From positions 1 through 40,123 of the forward strand of contig NZ_CAINTR010000041.1 of the NCBI RefSeq assembly GCF_903853455.1: a stretch of DNA of 40,123 bases. The letters run 5' to 3'. Under the pieces are notes generated by a model that searched no databases, was not told where the DNA came from, and worked only from the letters and a program-made list of their open reading frames with translations. This stretch comes from an uncultured Magnetospirillum sp. Its GTDB lineage: Bacteria; Pseudomonadota; Alphaproteobacteria; Rhodospirillales; Magnetospirillaceae. Position 1 is the first letter of the stretch. Each line of letters starts with the position of its first letter. Position numbers and translations under genes: made by a program. Below are positions 9,033 through 20,002 of the stretch, piece after piece.

Positions 9033-9671
9033 ATGGCGGCCCCCGGCTTCTCCGACGCCAAGCGGGCGGCCCATGCGGCGGCCGTCGCGGCGCTGGCCCG
9101 GGGGGAAGGACCAGCAGGCGCCACCCGCGCCGTCATCGTCGCCACCGATGCTTTTTTCGATCAGGTCCGCGTCGCCCTCGACCTGGATGCCATGCTGGCC
9201 CGCATCGCCTGCACCGCCGGCTGTTCCTGGTGCTGCCATCAGATCGTCGGCGTCACCACCGCCGAACTGGCCCTGCTGAGCGATACCATCGCCGCCATGC
9301 CCCCGGAGCGACAGACGCGGATCAAGACCCGCGCCACCGACGCCATGACCCAGGGACGCGGCCTCGACCAGGGCCAATGGTGGGCGGCGCGCATCCGCTG
9401 CCCGCTGCTGGAAGATGACGGATTATGCGGCATCCACGCCGACCGGCCGCTGCCCTGCCGCGCCTATAATTCCGCCGATGCCAATATCTGCCGCCGCTCC
9501 TATCTGGGCGAGAAGCTGCGCGCTCCCGTTCTCGCCGCCCAGCACGGCATCTGGGCCCATGCCCAGGCCGGACTGATCCAGGCACTGAGCGAGACCGGCA
9601 TCGCCCCCGGCCCGGTTTCCCTGGCCGAGGGCGTCGAACGGATGTTCATTACTTCCCAAAGATCCCCTTGA
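9033..9671 (+). CDS. YkgJ-family cysteine-cluster protein
   Basis: The protein has 212 residues. It carries the cysteine pattern of the YkgJ family (putative Zn/Fe-chelating): CTAGCSWCC near residue 54, then CPLLEDDGLCGIHADRPLPCRAY and a final Cys in ANICRR. Such proteins are thought to bind a metal or an Fe-S cluster; their reaction is mostly unknown. The ATG follows the rnd stop after a single base, so it is translationally linked to RNase D. Its 3' end overlaps the convergent AsmA-like gene by 23 bases. Confidence 0.85.
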   Translation: MAAPGFSDAKRAAHAAAVAALARGEGPAGATRAVIVATDAFFDQVRVALDLDAMLARIACTAGCSWCCHQIVGVTTAELALLSDTIAAMPPERQTRIKTRATDAMTQGRGLDQGQWWAARIRCPLLEDDGLCGIHADRPLPCRAYNSADANICRRSYLGEKLRAPVLAAQHGIWAHAQAGLIQALSETGIAPGPVSLAEGVERMFITSQRSP

Positions 9672-10419
9672 CCGAGCCGCCCATGTCGCCGGGGATCAGG
9701 GCCTTGGCCTTGTCGCCCACGTTGCCCACCAGATTGCCGAGGCTGGAGGCCGACTTGACGGCGCCGTTGACCAGGGCATCCAGCACCTTCTGAGCCACCT
9801 GGGTCGCGCTGGCGCCGCCGGAACCCTTGCCGATATCCTTCATCTCGATCTTGGGCAGGTTGGCGGTGGTGGCGGCGCCGGGAATGCCGCCGGCCGCCAG
9901 CTTGACCTGGCCGCCGGTGATGGCGAGGTGATCGATCACCACCTTCTTCTCCTCGCTCTTGTCGCCGGGTTTGGCCGCCGGTTCGGATTTGACCGGCTCC
10001 GCCTTGGCGCCTTGCTTGGCGGCGGTGAAGGCCTCGACGTTCTTCTGGATGGCGTCGAGATTGCTGCCGCCCGAGGAGATCTCGTAGGCCACCGCCGGCG
10101 CGCCGATCAGCACGTCCTTGACCACGATGGGGTTGCTTCTCACCGATCCGGTATCCAGCACCACGCTGATCTCGCCCAGCTTGATGGCGGGATCACTGGA
10201 AAAGCCGGGAGGATTGGCGACGGTGAGGCCGGTGATGGAGGCCTTGCCCTCGGACAGGGAAATCTTGACCCCGCCGACCGAGACCTTGACCCCGGCCACC
10301 TGGCTTCCGACGTCCTCGATGATCTTCTTGACGATCCCGTCGAGCGACGAGAACAGATACACCGCGCCTCCGACGATCACCGTCAGAACGATACCACCGA
10401 TGATGAGCAGCTTCTTCAT
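9649..10419 (-). CDS. Membrane-anchored AsmA-like protein
   Basis: The protein has 256 residues. A single N-terminal membrane segment (LLIIGGIVLTVIVGGAVYLF) is followed by a periplasmic part resembling the N-terminal region of AsmA/DUF748 proteins (SITGLTVANPPGF and later YEISSGGSNLDAIQKNVEAF). A Lys/Ala/Pro-rich linker (about residues 130-160) leads to a second small domain. The start at 10419 gives MKKLLIIGG with AAGGG upstream; the longer frame to 10533 adds 38 residues that cross an intergenic hairpin. Relatives are thought to act in outer-membrane lipid or protein homeostasis; specific function is unknown. It lies downstream of benzoate-CoA ligase on the same strand but is separated by about 120 bases. 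Confidence 0.8.
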   Translation of the reverse strand: MKKLLIIGGIVLTVIVGGAVYLFSSLDGIVKKIIEDVGSQVAGVKVSVGGVKISLSEGKASITGLTVANPPGFSSDPAIKLGEISVVLDTGSVRSNPIVVKDVLIGAPAVAYEISSGGSNLDAIQKNVEAFTAAKQGAKAEPVKSEPAAKPGDKSEEKKVVIDHLAITGGQVKLAAGGIPGAATTANLPKIEMKDIGKGSGGASATQVAQKVLDALVNGAVKSASSLGNLVGNVGDKAKALIPGDMGGSVKGIFGK

Positions 10420-10500
10420 GGCGCACCCTTTTCCATCCCAATTGACTGGACGGACAGTGTCCGTCAGCCAGGGGCGGTTGTCGAGGAGCGACTGGTGACA

Positions 10501-10529
10501 CCTCCCCCCATGCTTCGCACGGGGGGAGG
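10501..10529. repeat. Long GC-rich hairpin between tandem genes
   Basis: CCTCCCCCCATGC and GCACGGGGGGAGG pair over a TTC loop to give a 13-bp stem with one mismatched or wobble pair. It lies 9 bases past the benzoate-CoA ligase stop and about 80 bases before the AsmA-like start. No T-run follows on either strand, so it is at best an atypical terminator or an mRNA-end stabiliser. Confidence 0.5.
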
Positions 10530-10538
10530 ACACGGGGA

Positions 10539-12134
<1,596 letters not shown>

Positions 12135-12282
12135 GACGTATTTCTCCTTCCTCAATTCTTGTCGCGGCTGCCTTGCCTTCACGCCCAGACGCTTGGGCTG
12201 GCGCGGCCGGCATTCATCTCCCGGCGCCCCGTTCCAGATGGCGGAACGCCCGTGTGTCCGCCCGTTCATGCGGGTCGGATCA

Positions 12283-12311
12283 TTGTTGTGATGGCTTTAT
12301 CGCCTTAAATC
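12283..12311 (+). promoter_or_regulatory. Candidate promoter for the FAA-hydrolase gene
   Basis: TTGTTG at 12283-12288 and TAAATC at 12306-12311 are separated by exactly 17 bases, about 115 bases before the ATG at 12427. It is interleaved with the opposing candidate at 12315-12343. Confidence 0.4.
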
Positions 12312-12314
12312 GGC

Positions 12315-12343
12315 ATCCTAATGCGTATTTATTCCATTTGCAA
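12315..12343 (-). promoter_or_regulatory. Candidate promoter for benzoate-CoA ligase
   Basis: On the minus strand TTGCAA (12338-12343) and TAGGAT (12315-12320) are spaced by 17 bases, about 180 bases before the benzoate-CoA ligase ATG. The two divergent candidates lie only 4 bases apart, which would allow shared control. Confidence 0.4.
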
Positions 12344-12426
12344 CGCACACCGGCTGCATCGGCCTGTCGTCTGTTGATCTCGCCCCCGCCGCGGGTGCAC
12401 CATGGGGCAAAGCCAAGGAGATACGA

Positions 12427-13116
12427 ATGGCCGCTTACGTTTTCGACCTTCCCCTGCCCGCGGTGCCCGTCGCCGGCGAGGCCACGCTCTATCCGGTCCG
12501 CCGGATCTTCTGCGTCGGCCGCAATTATGCCGGCCATGCCCGCGAGATGGGCAGCGATCCCACCCGCGAGCCGCCGTTCTATTTCACCAAGCCGGCCGAT
12601 GCCTTGGTCGCGGGCGGCGGCACCATCCCTTATCCCCCCGGCACCACCAACCTGCATCACGAGGTTGAACTGGTGGTGGCCCTGTCCAAGCCGGTGTTCC
12701 GCGCCACCGCCGCCGAAGCGGCCGGAGCGGTGTTCGGCCACGCGGTCGGCCTCGACCTGACCCGCCGCGACCTCCAGAACCAGGCCAAGGACAAGGGCCG
12801 GCCCTGGTGCCTGGGCAAGGCGTTCGAATTCTCCGCCCCGATCTCCCCGATCCGGCGCGGCTCGGCCCCCATCCTGGCGGGCGAGATCGTCCTTACGGTC
12901 AACGGCGAGGTTCGCCAGCATGGTGACATCGCGGACATGATCTGGCCGATCCCCGACGTGATCGCCCATCTGTCCCAGTACTACCATCTTGGACTGGGCG
13001 ACCTCATCTTCACCGGAACGCCCGAAGGCGTGGGGCCGATCATCGCCGGAGACACGCTGGTCGGTCGCATCGCCGGGGTGGGGGAACTCTCCGTCGCCAT
13101 TACCGCCGCGGATTAG
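12427..13116 (+). CDS. Fumarylacetoacetate hydrolase family protein (fumarylpyruvate hydrolase type)
   Basis: The protein has 229 residues and is a short, single-domain member of the FAH family. It begins with the typical FCVGRNYAGHAREMG motif. Metal-ligand acidic residues are seen in HHEVELVVAL and GLDLTRRDLQ, and the C-terminal GDLIFTGTPEGVGP motif is intact. Family members cleave C-C bonds in fumarylpyruvate or fumarylacetoacetate, or act as oxaloacetate decarboxylase or tautomerase; the size best fits NagK/YcgM-like enzymes. AAGGAG lies about 7 bases before the ATG. Its position back to back with an aromatic CoA-ligase suggests, but does not prove, a role in aromatic breakdown. Confidence 0.9.
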   Translation: MAAYVFDLPLPAVPVAGEATLYPVRRIFCVGRNYAGHAREMGSDPTREPPFYFTKPADALVAGGGTIPYPPGTTNLHHEVELVVALSKPVFRATAAEAAGAVFGHAVGLDLTRRDLQNQAKDKGRPWCLGKAFEFSAPISPIRRGSAPILAGEIVLTVNGEVRQHGDIADMIWPIPDVIAHLSQYYHLGLGDLIFTGTPEGVGPIIAGDTLVGRIAGVGELSVAITAAD

Positions 13117-13136
13117 AGCGCAGAAATCAATTGAAG

Positions 13137-13187
13137 CATTCGGCTCTCATCGATAATGATATTGTGACATTTTGTGAGAGCCGAATG
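13137..13187. repeat. 13-bp perfect inverted repeat upstream of the 492-residue unknown gene
   Basis: CATTCGGCTCTCA at 13137-13149 is matched perfectly by TGAGAGCCGAATG at 13175-13187, around a 25-base A/T-rich centre. It begins 20 bases after the FAA-hydrolase stop and ends 33 bases before the next start. There is no following T-run, so it is not a standard terminator. It could be an operator, an RNA switch-like stem or the remains of a small inserted element; no target duplication is seen. Confidence 0.6.
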
Positions 13188-13219
13188 ACCACTCCAGGAC
13201 ATGATGAGTTGATCGCCCG

Positions 13220-14698
13220 ATGAGCACCCCAAGCAAGGAAGATGTCGAGGCAGCACCGGAAGCCCTGCTTGATGGATCGTATTGCACGAGCATCGAGGAT
13301 TTTTTTTCGACCGGCTCACGGGATCTTATCGGTCGATTTTTTACCAGCTTTATTGAGTCCGTGGTTATCACACCGACCGAGTTGGTCTTTTCCGCCAAGT
13401 CGCAAAAACGGTTGAACGACGCCGGCCGGGTCATGATGAACGCGGTCGACAAGATCGCCACCCTTCAGGCCAAGGCCAAGAGTGAAAGCGCCTCCCAGCG
13501 CCTCCGGGATCTGAATACCCTGATCAGCGCCGGCATGAAGAAGATCTGGGACGACGACAAGGAAAAACCCATCGCCGCCATCACCCCCGAGACCTTCTCC
13601 GCCTTCGCGGCGGGAGTCTCGGCCACGGGGACCGAGCGGGACTACGTCATCAACCGGACCCTGGTCGAGCACCTCTCCCAGCACAAGGTCTGGAAAGACA
13701 AGGTGGCGGTGCTGGTCAAACTGCACCAGCAGACCAAGGGCAAGCCCGAGAACGCCTATATCGAGTTCATCCTGTCCGAATGCATCAAGAGCGATGCCGC
13801 GCTGGACCAGTTGTTCGGCCTGTTCGAGACCCTGGAGGAGCGTTGCGGCGATCTGGCCGATCTGTGGAAAGGCGAATGGAAGCCCCGCCCGACCGCCCAT
13901 GCCGCCATGGTCACCATCAACGCCATGATCGCCGAGGGCATCGCCCCCAACATCAAGGCGGCGACCGAGTATTCCCTGCTGCGGGCCTTGGCGAGCAAGG
14001 CCCCGGTTCGCTCGGCCGAGCCCGAGATCGAAATCCAGGCGCTGTTCGATCTGTTCAAGCGCATGTGGACCGGCACCACCCTGATCGGCGGGACCAAGTC
14101 CATGATGTCGCTGGAACGGCGCCAGGCCCGCTACATCAACAAGGAGGGAATCACCGACCTGTTGCGCGAGCGCAAGGTGGTGGTCGACCGTTATGCCCTC
14201 CTGATGCAGATCAGCACCGTGACCATCGGCCAGGGCAACCGCGCCACCCTCAAGTCCTTCATGGACCACTACTTCGGCGACAAGGACTTCGTGCCGCGCG
14301 TCATCGCCGGCCAGGACCTACCGATCCCCAAACTCCAGACCCTGACCGGCCTCCACCGCTCCATCCGCGCCTCCTGGCTGGGCGAGGCCGACAAGACCAA
14401 GTTCCAGGCTCAGGTAGAAGCCGCCCAGGGCCAGTTGCTCAAGAATTCCCGCCTGTTCGAGCAGGTGGAAAAGAAGGGCGGCTCGGCGTCGCAGAAGGTG
14501 CTGACCCTGATGGATCTCTGTCGCAAGGGAACCTTCATCGACGGCCCCGTCCTGGCATCCGTCCGCACGGTGATCGAGGGCTATCTCCGCGATCCCAGTT
14601 TCCTGCCCGACTACCTCGGTGGCGCCACCGGCGAGGAGAAGGACCGCAAGATGACGCTGCTGACCAAGACCCTGGGGATGTTCGGCATCAGCGTGTGA
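13220..14698 (+). CDS. Unknown protein, 492 residues
   Basis: No family was recognised. The protein is soluble and largely helical, with no signal peptide, membrane segment or familiar catalytic motif. It is rich in charged residues, with clustered Lys/Glu helices (DNTLI...KKIWDDDKEKP, and TKFQAQVEAAQGQLLKNSRLFEQVEKKGG near the C-terminus). The ATG at 13220 is the only sensible start; an ATG 18 bases earlier runs into a stop after three codons, and the ribosome binding site is weak. A perfect inverted repeat lies just upstream and a strong bidirectional terminator follows, so it is a monocistronic unit. GC-rich codon use matches the neighbours, so it looks like resident chromosomal content. 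Confidence 0.8.
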   Translation: MSTPSKEDVEAAPEALLDGSYCTSIEDFFSTGSRDLIGRFFTSFIESVVITPTELVFSAKSQKRLNDAGRVMMNAVDKIATLQAKAKSESASQRLRDLNTLISAGMKKIWDDDKEKPIAAITPETFSAFAAGVSATGTERDYVINRTLVEHLSQHKVWKDKVAVLVKLHQQTKGKPENAYIEFILSECIKSDAALDQLFGLFETLEERCGDLADLWKGEWKPRPTAHAAMVTINAMIAEGIAPNIKAATEYSLLRALASKAPVRSAEPEIEIQALFDLFKRMWTGTTLIGGTKSMMSLERRQARYINKEGITDLLRERKVVVDRYALLMQISTVTIGQGNRATLKSFMDHYFGDKDFVPRVIAGQDLPIPKLQTLTGLHRSIRASWLGEADKTKFQAQVEAAQGQLLKNSRLFEQVEKKGGSASQKVLTLMDLCRKGTFIDGPVLASVRTVIEGYLRDPSFLPDYLGGATGEEKDRKMTLLTKTLGMFGISV

Positions 14699-14720
14699 TT
14701 CGGCGCCTCGAACCAAAGCA

Positions 14721-14754
14721 AAAGGGCCTCCCGGGGAGTCGCGGGAGGCCCTTT
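14721..14754. terminator. Bidirectional terminator between the unknown gene and napC
   Basis: AAAGGGCCTCCCG (14721-14733) pairs perfectly with CGGGAGGCCCTTT (14742-14754) over an 8-base loop. Short T-runs end each arm, so it can serve both the plus-strand gene ending at 14698 and the nap operon ending at 14774. Confidence 0.8.
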
Positions 14755-14773
14755 CACATTTGGCCAGCCCCGG

Positions 14774-15415
14774 TTATTTGTGACTGGCCCCCAGGGCCTC
14801 GTTCAACTCCCGCTCGGCCTTGAAGGCGCCGGCCGGCAATTGGTGGGCGATGCCCTTGTGGCAGTCGATGCAGGTCTTGTGCTGCTCCTCCGCCTCGGAA
14901 TGGCGCGCCCGAGCCCGCGCCGACTGCCGGGTCAGGTCGAAGGCGCTGAAGTCGTGGCAGTTTCGGCATTCGCGAGAATCGGTTTTCTTCATGGCCGCCC
15001 ACACATGGGTGGCCAGTTCCAGCCGCTTGGCCTCGAACTTGTCGCGACTGTCGATGGTGCCCAGCAGCTTGTGCATGACCTCGTTGGAGGCCTGGATCTT
15101 GCGGATGATCTTATAGATCCACGGCCGCGGCACATGGCAATCGGGGCAGGTGGCGCGAACGCCGGAGCGGTTGGCGTCGTGGATGGTCCCCCGGAATTCG
15201 CGATAGTTGTTCTGCTCCATCTCGTGGCAGGTAAGGCAAAAGGTTTCGCTGTTGGTCAGTTCCAGCGCCCAGTTGAAACCACCCCACAAGATGATGCCGG
15301 TGACGATGCCGAAAGCCAGCAATCCCCCCAGCGACCACCGCGAGGTCGGCCTGGACAGCACTGCCCACAAACCCCGGAGAAGGCCCGGGTTCTCGGCCGG
15401 GTTGTCGTTGCTCAT
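14774..15415 (-). CDS. napC: Tetraheme cytochrome NapC
   Basis: This 213-residue NapC/NirT-family quinol dehydrogenase is held in the inner membrane by one N-terminal helix (LLAFGIVTGIILWGGFNWAL). It has four CXXCH heme sites (CLTCH, CPDCH, CRNCH, CIDCH) facing the periplasm. It oxidises quinol and passes electrons to NapB and NapA. It is the last gene of the nap operon, 10 bases after napB, and is followed by the terminator at 14721-14754. AGGGGA precedes the ATG. Confidence 0.97.
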   Translation of the reverse strand: MSNDNPAENPGLLRGLWAVLSRPTSRWSLGGLLAFGIVTGIILWGGFNWALELTNSETFCLTCHEMEQNNYREFRGTIHDANRSGVRATCPDCHVPRPWIYKIIRKIQASNEVMHKLLGTIDSRDKFEAKRLELATHVWAAMKKTDSRECRNCHDFSAFDLTRQSARARARHSEAEEQHKTCIDCHKGIAHQLPAGAFKAERELNEALGASHK

Positions 15416-15425
15416 GGCCTGTCCC

Positions 15426-15869
15426 CTAGCGCAGGTTCGTGTTCAGCGTGGCCGGCTGGAACGTGTTCTCGACCAGCGGCTTGGCGTCGTTCTGCGGCAC
15501 ATGGCATTGCTTGCAGAAATAGCGGTTGCCGTTGACCGTGTCCTGGCGCACGCCGTTGCGGTCGATGTAGTGAAGGTCGGAGATCTTCGGCGCCTTCTCC
15601 TGGTCGCTGTAGGGCCATTCATGGCACCGCAGGCACTGGTTGACCTTCACGTCGATCTCGTATTTGTCGGTGGGATGCGGCACCAGCGGCGGCTGCTGGC
15701 GATAGGCGCGCTCGAGCTTGCCGCCTTCCACCACCTTGTAGATGCCCGGCGCGCTGTCCGGCTGATCGGCCTCGGTCGACCGGAGCGACTTGACCTCGCC
15801 GGCCACGGCCCCCATCGCCATTGCCGCCACACACAGCGCCAGGGCGATTGCCTTGATCTTAGTCTTCAC
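15426..15869 (-). CDS. napB: Diheme cytochrome NapB, nitrate reductase small subunit
   Basis: The protein has 147 residues: a Sec signal peptide (IKAIALALCVAAMAMGAVAG), then two c-type heme sites CLRCH and CKQCH. It passes electrons from NapC to the catalytic subunit NapA in the periplasm. The preferred start is GTG at 15869, about 9 bases after GGAAGGGGA, giving [10 protein letters not shown]; other in-frame GTG codons at 15878 and 15896 would lengthen the n-region. The start overlaps the 3' end of napH by 11 bases, implying translational coupling. Confidence 0.93.
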   Translation of the reverse strand: MKTKIKAIALALCVAAMAMGAVAGEVKSLRSTEADQPDSAPGIYKVVEGGKLERAYRQQPPLVPHPTDKYEIDVKVNQCLRCHEWPYSDQEKAPKISDLHYIDRNGVRQDTVNGNRYFCKQCHVPQNDAKPLVENTFQPATLNTNLR

Positions 15870-16725
15870 GTTGGTCACTCCCCTTCCAGAACTCACGAAA
15901 ACGCATATCGAAGCGGAATACCGCCTTGGAACACACGTCGATGCAGCGGCCGCAATTGGTGCAGTCGCCGGACAGGATCAGCGGTCCCACGCCCTTGGCC
16001 GCGCCGCGAAGCGCCGGCGCGATGACCTGACGTTCGGGGCAGACCGCGAAACACTCCAGGCAGTCGTCGCAGGCGGCGCGGCCCACGGCGGCGACCCGCA
16101 GCAGCGCGACCTTGCCCAGCAGGCCGTAGAAGGCCCCCACCGGGCAGAGATGGCCGCACCAGCCGCGCGCCGCGACGCCGAGGTCGAACAGGAACACGGC
16201 CGCCGTCACCAGCGCCGCCGAACCCAGGGTCAGGATGCCGCCGGTCACCAGTCCGCGATGGAGCATGGTCACCGGATTGACGAATTCCCAGGCGATGGTC
16301 CCGGTCGCCGCCGAAGCGGCCACGATCCCGACCAGCAGGCCGGTGCGAAGCGAACGGTGAAGGATCAGTCCCTTGTCCAATCCCAGCCGCGCCCGTGCCC
16401 AGGCAGCGGCGTCGCTCACCACATTGACCGGGCAGACCCAGGCGCAATAGACCCGGCCGCCGACGAGGCCGTAGACCGCCATGACGAGGACGGCGCCCAG
16501 CAGGGCGGTGGCGGTCATGACATGGCCGGCGGCCAGACTCTGCACCACCATCAGCGGATCGGTCAGCGGCAAGACACCGAAGGTGAGGCTGGAAGCCAGC
16601 GTCCCCTTGGCAATCCACAGCCCAAACAGCGGCCCGGTCAGGAACACCGCGACGCAGGCCAGTTGCACCAATCGGCGGGCCAGCAGCCATTTATGAGCGC
16701 CGAACCAACCCTTGGCGGCGCTCAT
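15859..16725 (-). CDS. napH: Membrane ferredoxin NapH, quinol dehydrogenase component
   Basis: This 288-residue integral membrane protein has about four transmembrane helices, two CX3CP motifs (CAWVCP and CGHLCP) and two C-terminal 4Fe-4S motifs ([12 protein letters not shown] and [11 protein letters not shown]). With NapG it forms a second quinol-oxidising route into Nap. Its ATG overlaps the napG stop as ATGA. Confidence 0.96.
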   Translation of the reverse strand: MSAAKGWFGAHKWLLARRLVQLACVAVFLTGPLFGLWIAKGTLASSLTFGVLPLTDPLMVVQSLAAGHVMTATALLGAVLVMAVYGLVGGRVYCAWVCPVNVVSDAAAWARARLGLDKGLILHRSLRTGLLVGIVAASAATGTIAWEFVNPVTMLHRGLVTGGILTLGSAALVTAAVFLFDLGVAARGWCGHLCPVGAFYGLLGKVALLRVAAVGRAACDDCLECFAVCPERQVIAPALRGAAKGVGPLILSGDCTNCGRCIDVCSKAVFRFDMRFREFWKGSDQRED

Positions 16726-17516
16726 GGCCTGAACTCCTTAAGCTTATAGGTGCCGCCGGGAGTCATCTCGACCCCTTCCATGCCGCGCACCTCGACCTCG
16801 GGGCTGGGCTCCACCAGGGAATGCCCGGCCTTGCTCTTTTCCTCCCAGCCCAGCCGGTAATGCCGGCCCAACTGGCCGGTGGCCAAGGCGTGGGGCAGCA
16901 CCTTGATGGCGGCCTCGTCCAGCACGCAGGCCTTCTCGCATTTGCCGCAGCCGGTGCATTTGTCGCTGTGCACGGTGGGAATGAAGAAGGCGTGCTTGGC
17001 GGTCCGCGCGTTGTGGCTCATCTCCAGGGTGATGGCCTCGCCGATACGCGGGCAGACCCGGTAACAGACGTCGCAGCGCAAGCCCTGATAGTTCAGGCAG
17101 GTCTCGTGCCCCACCAGCACCGCCACCCCCATCTTGGCGTTGACGATGTCCACCAGCCCCTTGTCCAGCGCACCGGTGGGACAGGCGGCGACGCAGGGGA
17201 TGCGCTCGCACATCTCGCACGGAACATTGCGGGCGTTGAAGAACGGTGTTCCCAGCGCCGGCCCATCGCCGAGATCGGACAGCTTCAGGGTATCGTACGG
17301 GCAATCGCGGACGCACAAGCCGCAACGGACGCAAGCCGCCAGGAAATCCGGCTCGGCCAGGGCGCCGGGCGGACGCAAGGCCACCGCCTCGGCCCGGCGA
17401 CGGGCCGGAATGGCCAGCAAGGCGCCGAGCAGGCCGGCGGCGCAGGCACCGCGGACCGCTCCGGCGAGCAGAGCCCGCCGGTCCCGGTTCACGCTGTCCG
17501 GCCGCCGCCCGGTCAT
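16722..17516 (-). CDS. napG: Periplasmic ferredoxin NapG
   Basis: The protein has 264 residues. A Tat-type N-terminus ([14 protein letters not shown]) is followed by four 4Fe-4S clusters, for example [35 protein letters not shown] and [11 protein letters not shown]. It carries electrons from NapH toward NapB and NapA. The ATG at 17516 starts 2 bases after the napA stop; a longer in-frame extension to 17579 lies inside napA and is not used. The pairing with NapH is shown by the ATGA overlap. Confidence 0.95.
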   Translation of the reverse strand: MTGRRPDSVNRDRRALLAGAVRGACAAGLLGALLAIPARRRAEAVALRPPGALAEPDFLAACVRCGLCVRDCPYDTLKLSDLGDGPALGTPFFNARNVPCEMCERIPCVAACPTGALDKGLVDIVNAKMGVAVLVGHETCLNYQGLRCDVCYRVCPRIGEAITLEMSHNARTAKHAFFIPTVHSDKCTGCGKCEKACVLDEAAIKVLPHALATGQLGRHYRLGWEEKSKAGHSLVEPSPEVEVRGMEGVEMTPGGTYKLKEFRP

Positions 17517-17518
17517 GG

Positions 17519-20002
17519 TCAGGCCTTCACGACCTTGACGGCGCACTTCTTGTAGTCGGTCTCCTTGGAGATCGGGCAAGTGGCGTCGAGGGTGAGCTTG
17601 TTGACCAACTGGCTCTCGTCGAAGAACGGCATGAACACCAGGCCTTCCGGCGGCTTGTTACGGCCACGGGTGTCGATGCGGGTGGTCACCTCGCCCCGCC
17701 GGCTCGAGACCTTGACGATGTCGCCGTTGCGCAGGTTGCGCTTGCCGGCATCGTTGGGATGCATGAACAGGACGGCGTTGGGCACCGCCTTGTGCAACTC
17801 GGGCACGCGCTGGGTCATGGAGCCGGAATGCCAGTGCTCCAGCACCCGGCCGGTGGACAGCCACAAGTCGAAGTCCTTGTCCGGCGACTCGGCCGCCGGC
17901 TGGTACGGCAGGGCGAAGATCCAGGCCTTGCCGTCGGGCTTGCCGTAGAACTTCACCCCCTCGCCGGGTTTGACATAGGGGTCGTAGCCCTCGCGGAAAC
18001 GCCACAGGGTCTCCTTGCCGTCCACCACCGGCCAGCGCAGGCCCCGCGCCTTGTGATACATCTCGTAGGGCGCCAAATCGTGGCCATGGCCCCGGCCGAA
18101 ACCGGCGTATTCCTCGAACAACCCCTTCTGGGCGTAGAAGCCGAACGCCTTGGACTCGTCGTTGTCGAAGCCGGCCTGGACCTCGGCCAACGGGAACTTG
18201 TCCACCTGGCCGTTCTTGAACAGCACGTCGAACAGGGTCTTGCCCCGCACCTCCGGCTGCTTGGCGATCAGCTCCTCCGGCCACACCTCCTCGACCTTGA
18301 AGCGTTTGGAGAATTCCATCAACTGCCACAGATCGGACCTGGCCTCGCCCGGCGCCTTGACCTGCTGGCGCCAGACCTGGGTGCGGCGCTCGGCATTGCC
18401 ATAGCCGCCTTCCTTCTCCATCCACATGGCGGTGGGCAGGATCAGGTCGGCGGCCAGCGCCGTCACGGTGGGATAGGGATCGGACACCACGATGAAATTG
18501 GCCGGGTTGCGATAGCCCGGATAGGTCTCCTCGTTCATGTTGGCGCCGGTCTGCATGTTGTTGGTGCACATCACCCAATAGGCGTTGAGCTTGCCGTCCT
18601 TCAACATGCGGTTCTGCAACACGGCGTGGTAGCCGATCTTGGGATTGATGGTGCCGGCGGGCAGCTTCCAGATCCCCTCGGCGATCTCGCGATGCTTGTC
18701 GTTGACCACCACCATGTCGGCCGGCAGGCGGTGGGCGAAGGTGCCGACCTCGCGCGCCGTGCCGCAGGCCGAGGGCTGGCCGGTCAGCGAGAACGGGCTG
18801 TTGCCCGGCTCGGAGATCTTGCCCATCAGCAAATGCACGTTGTAGATCATGTTGTTGACCCAGGTGCCGCGCGTATGCTGGTTGAAGCCCATGGTCCAGA
18901 ACGAGACCACCTTGGTCTTGGGATCGGCGTAAATCTTGGCCAGGGCCTCCAGCTTGTCGGCGGGCACGCCGGACAGCTTGGACACCTTCTCGACGGTGTA
19001 GTCGGCGACGAAGGCCTTGAACTCGTCGAAGGTGATCGGGTCGGCCTTGTCCGGCGTGGCGGCGTTGGCCTGATCCTTCTCCAGGGCATGAGCCGGCCGC
19101 AGGCCGTAGCCGATGTCGGTGACGCCCTTCTTGAAGTTGACGTGCTGGTCGATGAACGCCTTGTTGTAGGCGTTCTTCGAGATGATGTAGTGGCAGATGT
19201 AGTTCAGGATCGCCAGATCGGTCTGGGGCGTAAACACCATGGGCAGATCGGCCAACTCGAACGACCGGTGCTCGAAGGTGGACAGCACCGCGACCTTGCA
19301 GCCCTCGTGGGTCAGGCGGCGGTCGGTGATGCGCGACCACAGGATCGGGTGCATCTCCGCCATGTTGGAGCCCCACAGCACGAAGGCGTCGGTCTGCTCA
19401 ATGTCGTCGTAGCAGCCCATGGGCTCGTCGATGCCGAAGGTGCGCATGAAGCCGGTGACGGCCGAGGCCATGCAATGCCGCGCGTTGGGGTCGAGGTTGT
19501 TGGAGCGGAAGCCGGCCTTCATCAGCTTGACGGCGGCATAGCCCTCCATGATGGTCCACTGGCCGGAGCCGAACATGCCGACGCGGGTGACGCCGTCGGG
19601 CTTCTTCAGTTGCTCCTTCCACTTCTCGGCCATGATGTCGAAGGCTTGGTCCCAGGAGACCGGCGCAAATTCGCCGTCCTTGGCGAACTTGCCGTCCTTC
19701 ATGCGCAGCAGCGGCGTGGTCAGCCGGTCGGCGCCGTACATGATCTTGGACAGGAAGTAGCCCTTGATACAGTTGAGGCCGCGGTTGACCGGCGCATCGG
19801 GGTCGCCCTGGGTGGCGACGACGCGGCCGTCCTGAACCCCCACCAGCACCCCGCACCCGGTGCCGCAGAACCGGCAGACGCCCTTGTCCCACCGGATGTT
19901 GGCCTTGGCCGGTTGTGCGACGGCCGGCATCGCGATGCCGGCGGCCGCCGCGGTGGCCACGACGGCATTCGCCTTGATGAAGTCGCGCCTGGTGAGGCTC
20001 AT
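17519..20002 (-). CDS. napA: Periplasmic nitrate reductase catalytic subunit NapA
   Basis: This 827-residue Mo-bis-MGD enzyme reduces nitrate to nitrite in the periplasm. A Tat signal with twin Arg is present ([13 protein letters not shown]), processed near AVAQPA. The 4Fe-4S ligands are Cys43, 46, 50 and 78, and the likely Mo ligand is Cys177 in NARHCMAS. Full length and all expected motifs indicate an active enzyme. The ATG overlaps the napD stop by 4 bases. Confidence 0.98.
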   Translation of the reverse strand: MSLTRRDFIKANAVVATAAAAGIAMPAVAQPAKANIRWDKGVCRFCGTGCGVLVGVQDGRVVATQGDPDAPVNRGLNCIKGYFLSKIMYGADRLTTPLLRMKDGKFAKDGEFAPVSWDQAFDIMAEKWKEQLKKPDGVTRVGMFGSGQWTIMEGYAAVKLMKAGFRSNNLDPNARHCMASAVTGFMRTFGIDEPMGCYDDIEQTDAFVLWGSNMAEMHPILWSRITDRRLTHEGCKVAVLSTFEHRSFELADLPMVFTPQTDLAILNYICHYIISKNAYNKAFIDQHVNFKKGVTDIGYGLRPAHALEKDQANAATPDKADPITFDEFKAFVADYTVEKVSKLSGVPADKLEALAKIYADPKTKVVSFWTMGFNQHTRGTWVNNMIYNVHLLMGKISEPGNSPFSLTGQPSACGTAREVGTFAHRLPADMVVVNDKHREIAEGIWKLPAGTINPKIGYHAVLQNRMLKDGKLNAYWVMCTNNMQTGANMNEETYPGYRNPANFIVVSDPYPTVTALAADLILPTAMWMEKEGGYGNAERRTQVWRQQVKAPGEARSDLWQLMEFSKRFKVEEVWPEELIAKQPEVRGKTLFDVLFKNGQVDKFPLAEVQAGFDNDESKAFGFYAQKGLFEEYAGFGRGHGHDLAPYEMYHKARGLRWPVVDGKETLWRFREGYDPYVKPGEGVKFYGKPDGKAWIFALPYQPAAESPDKDFDLWLSTGRVLEHWHSGSMTQRVPELHKAVPNAVLFMHPNDAGKRNLRNGDIVKVSSRRGEVTTRIDTRGRNKPPEGLVFMPFFDESQLVNKLTLDATCPISKETDYKKCAVKVVKA

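Noticed and set aside
13151-13161. Shared 11-mer CGATAATGATA here and at about 21050, resembling half of a Fur box
   Set aside because: Only one half-site matches at each place, and repeated 11-mers are expected many times by chance in a 40-kb window.
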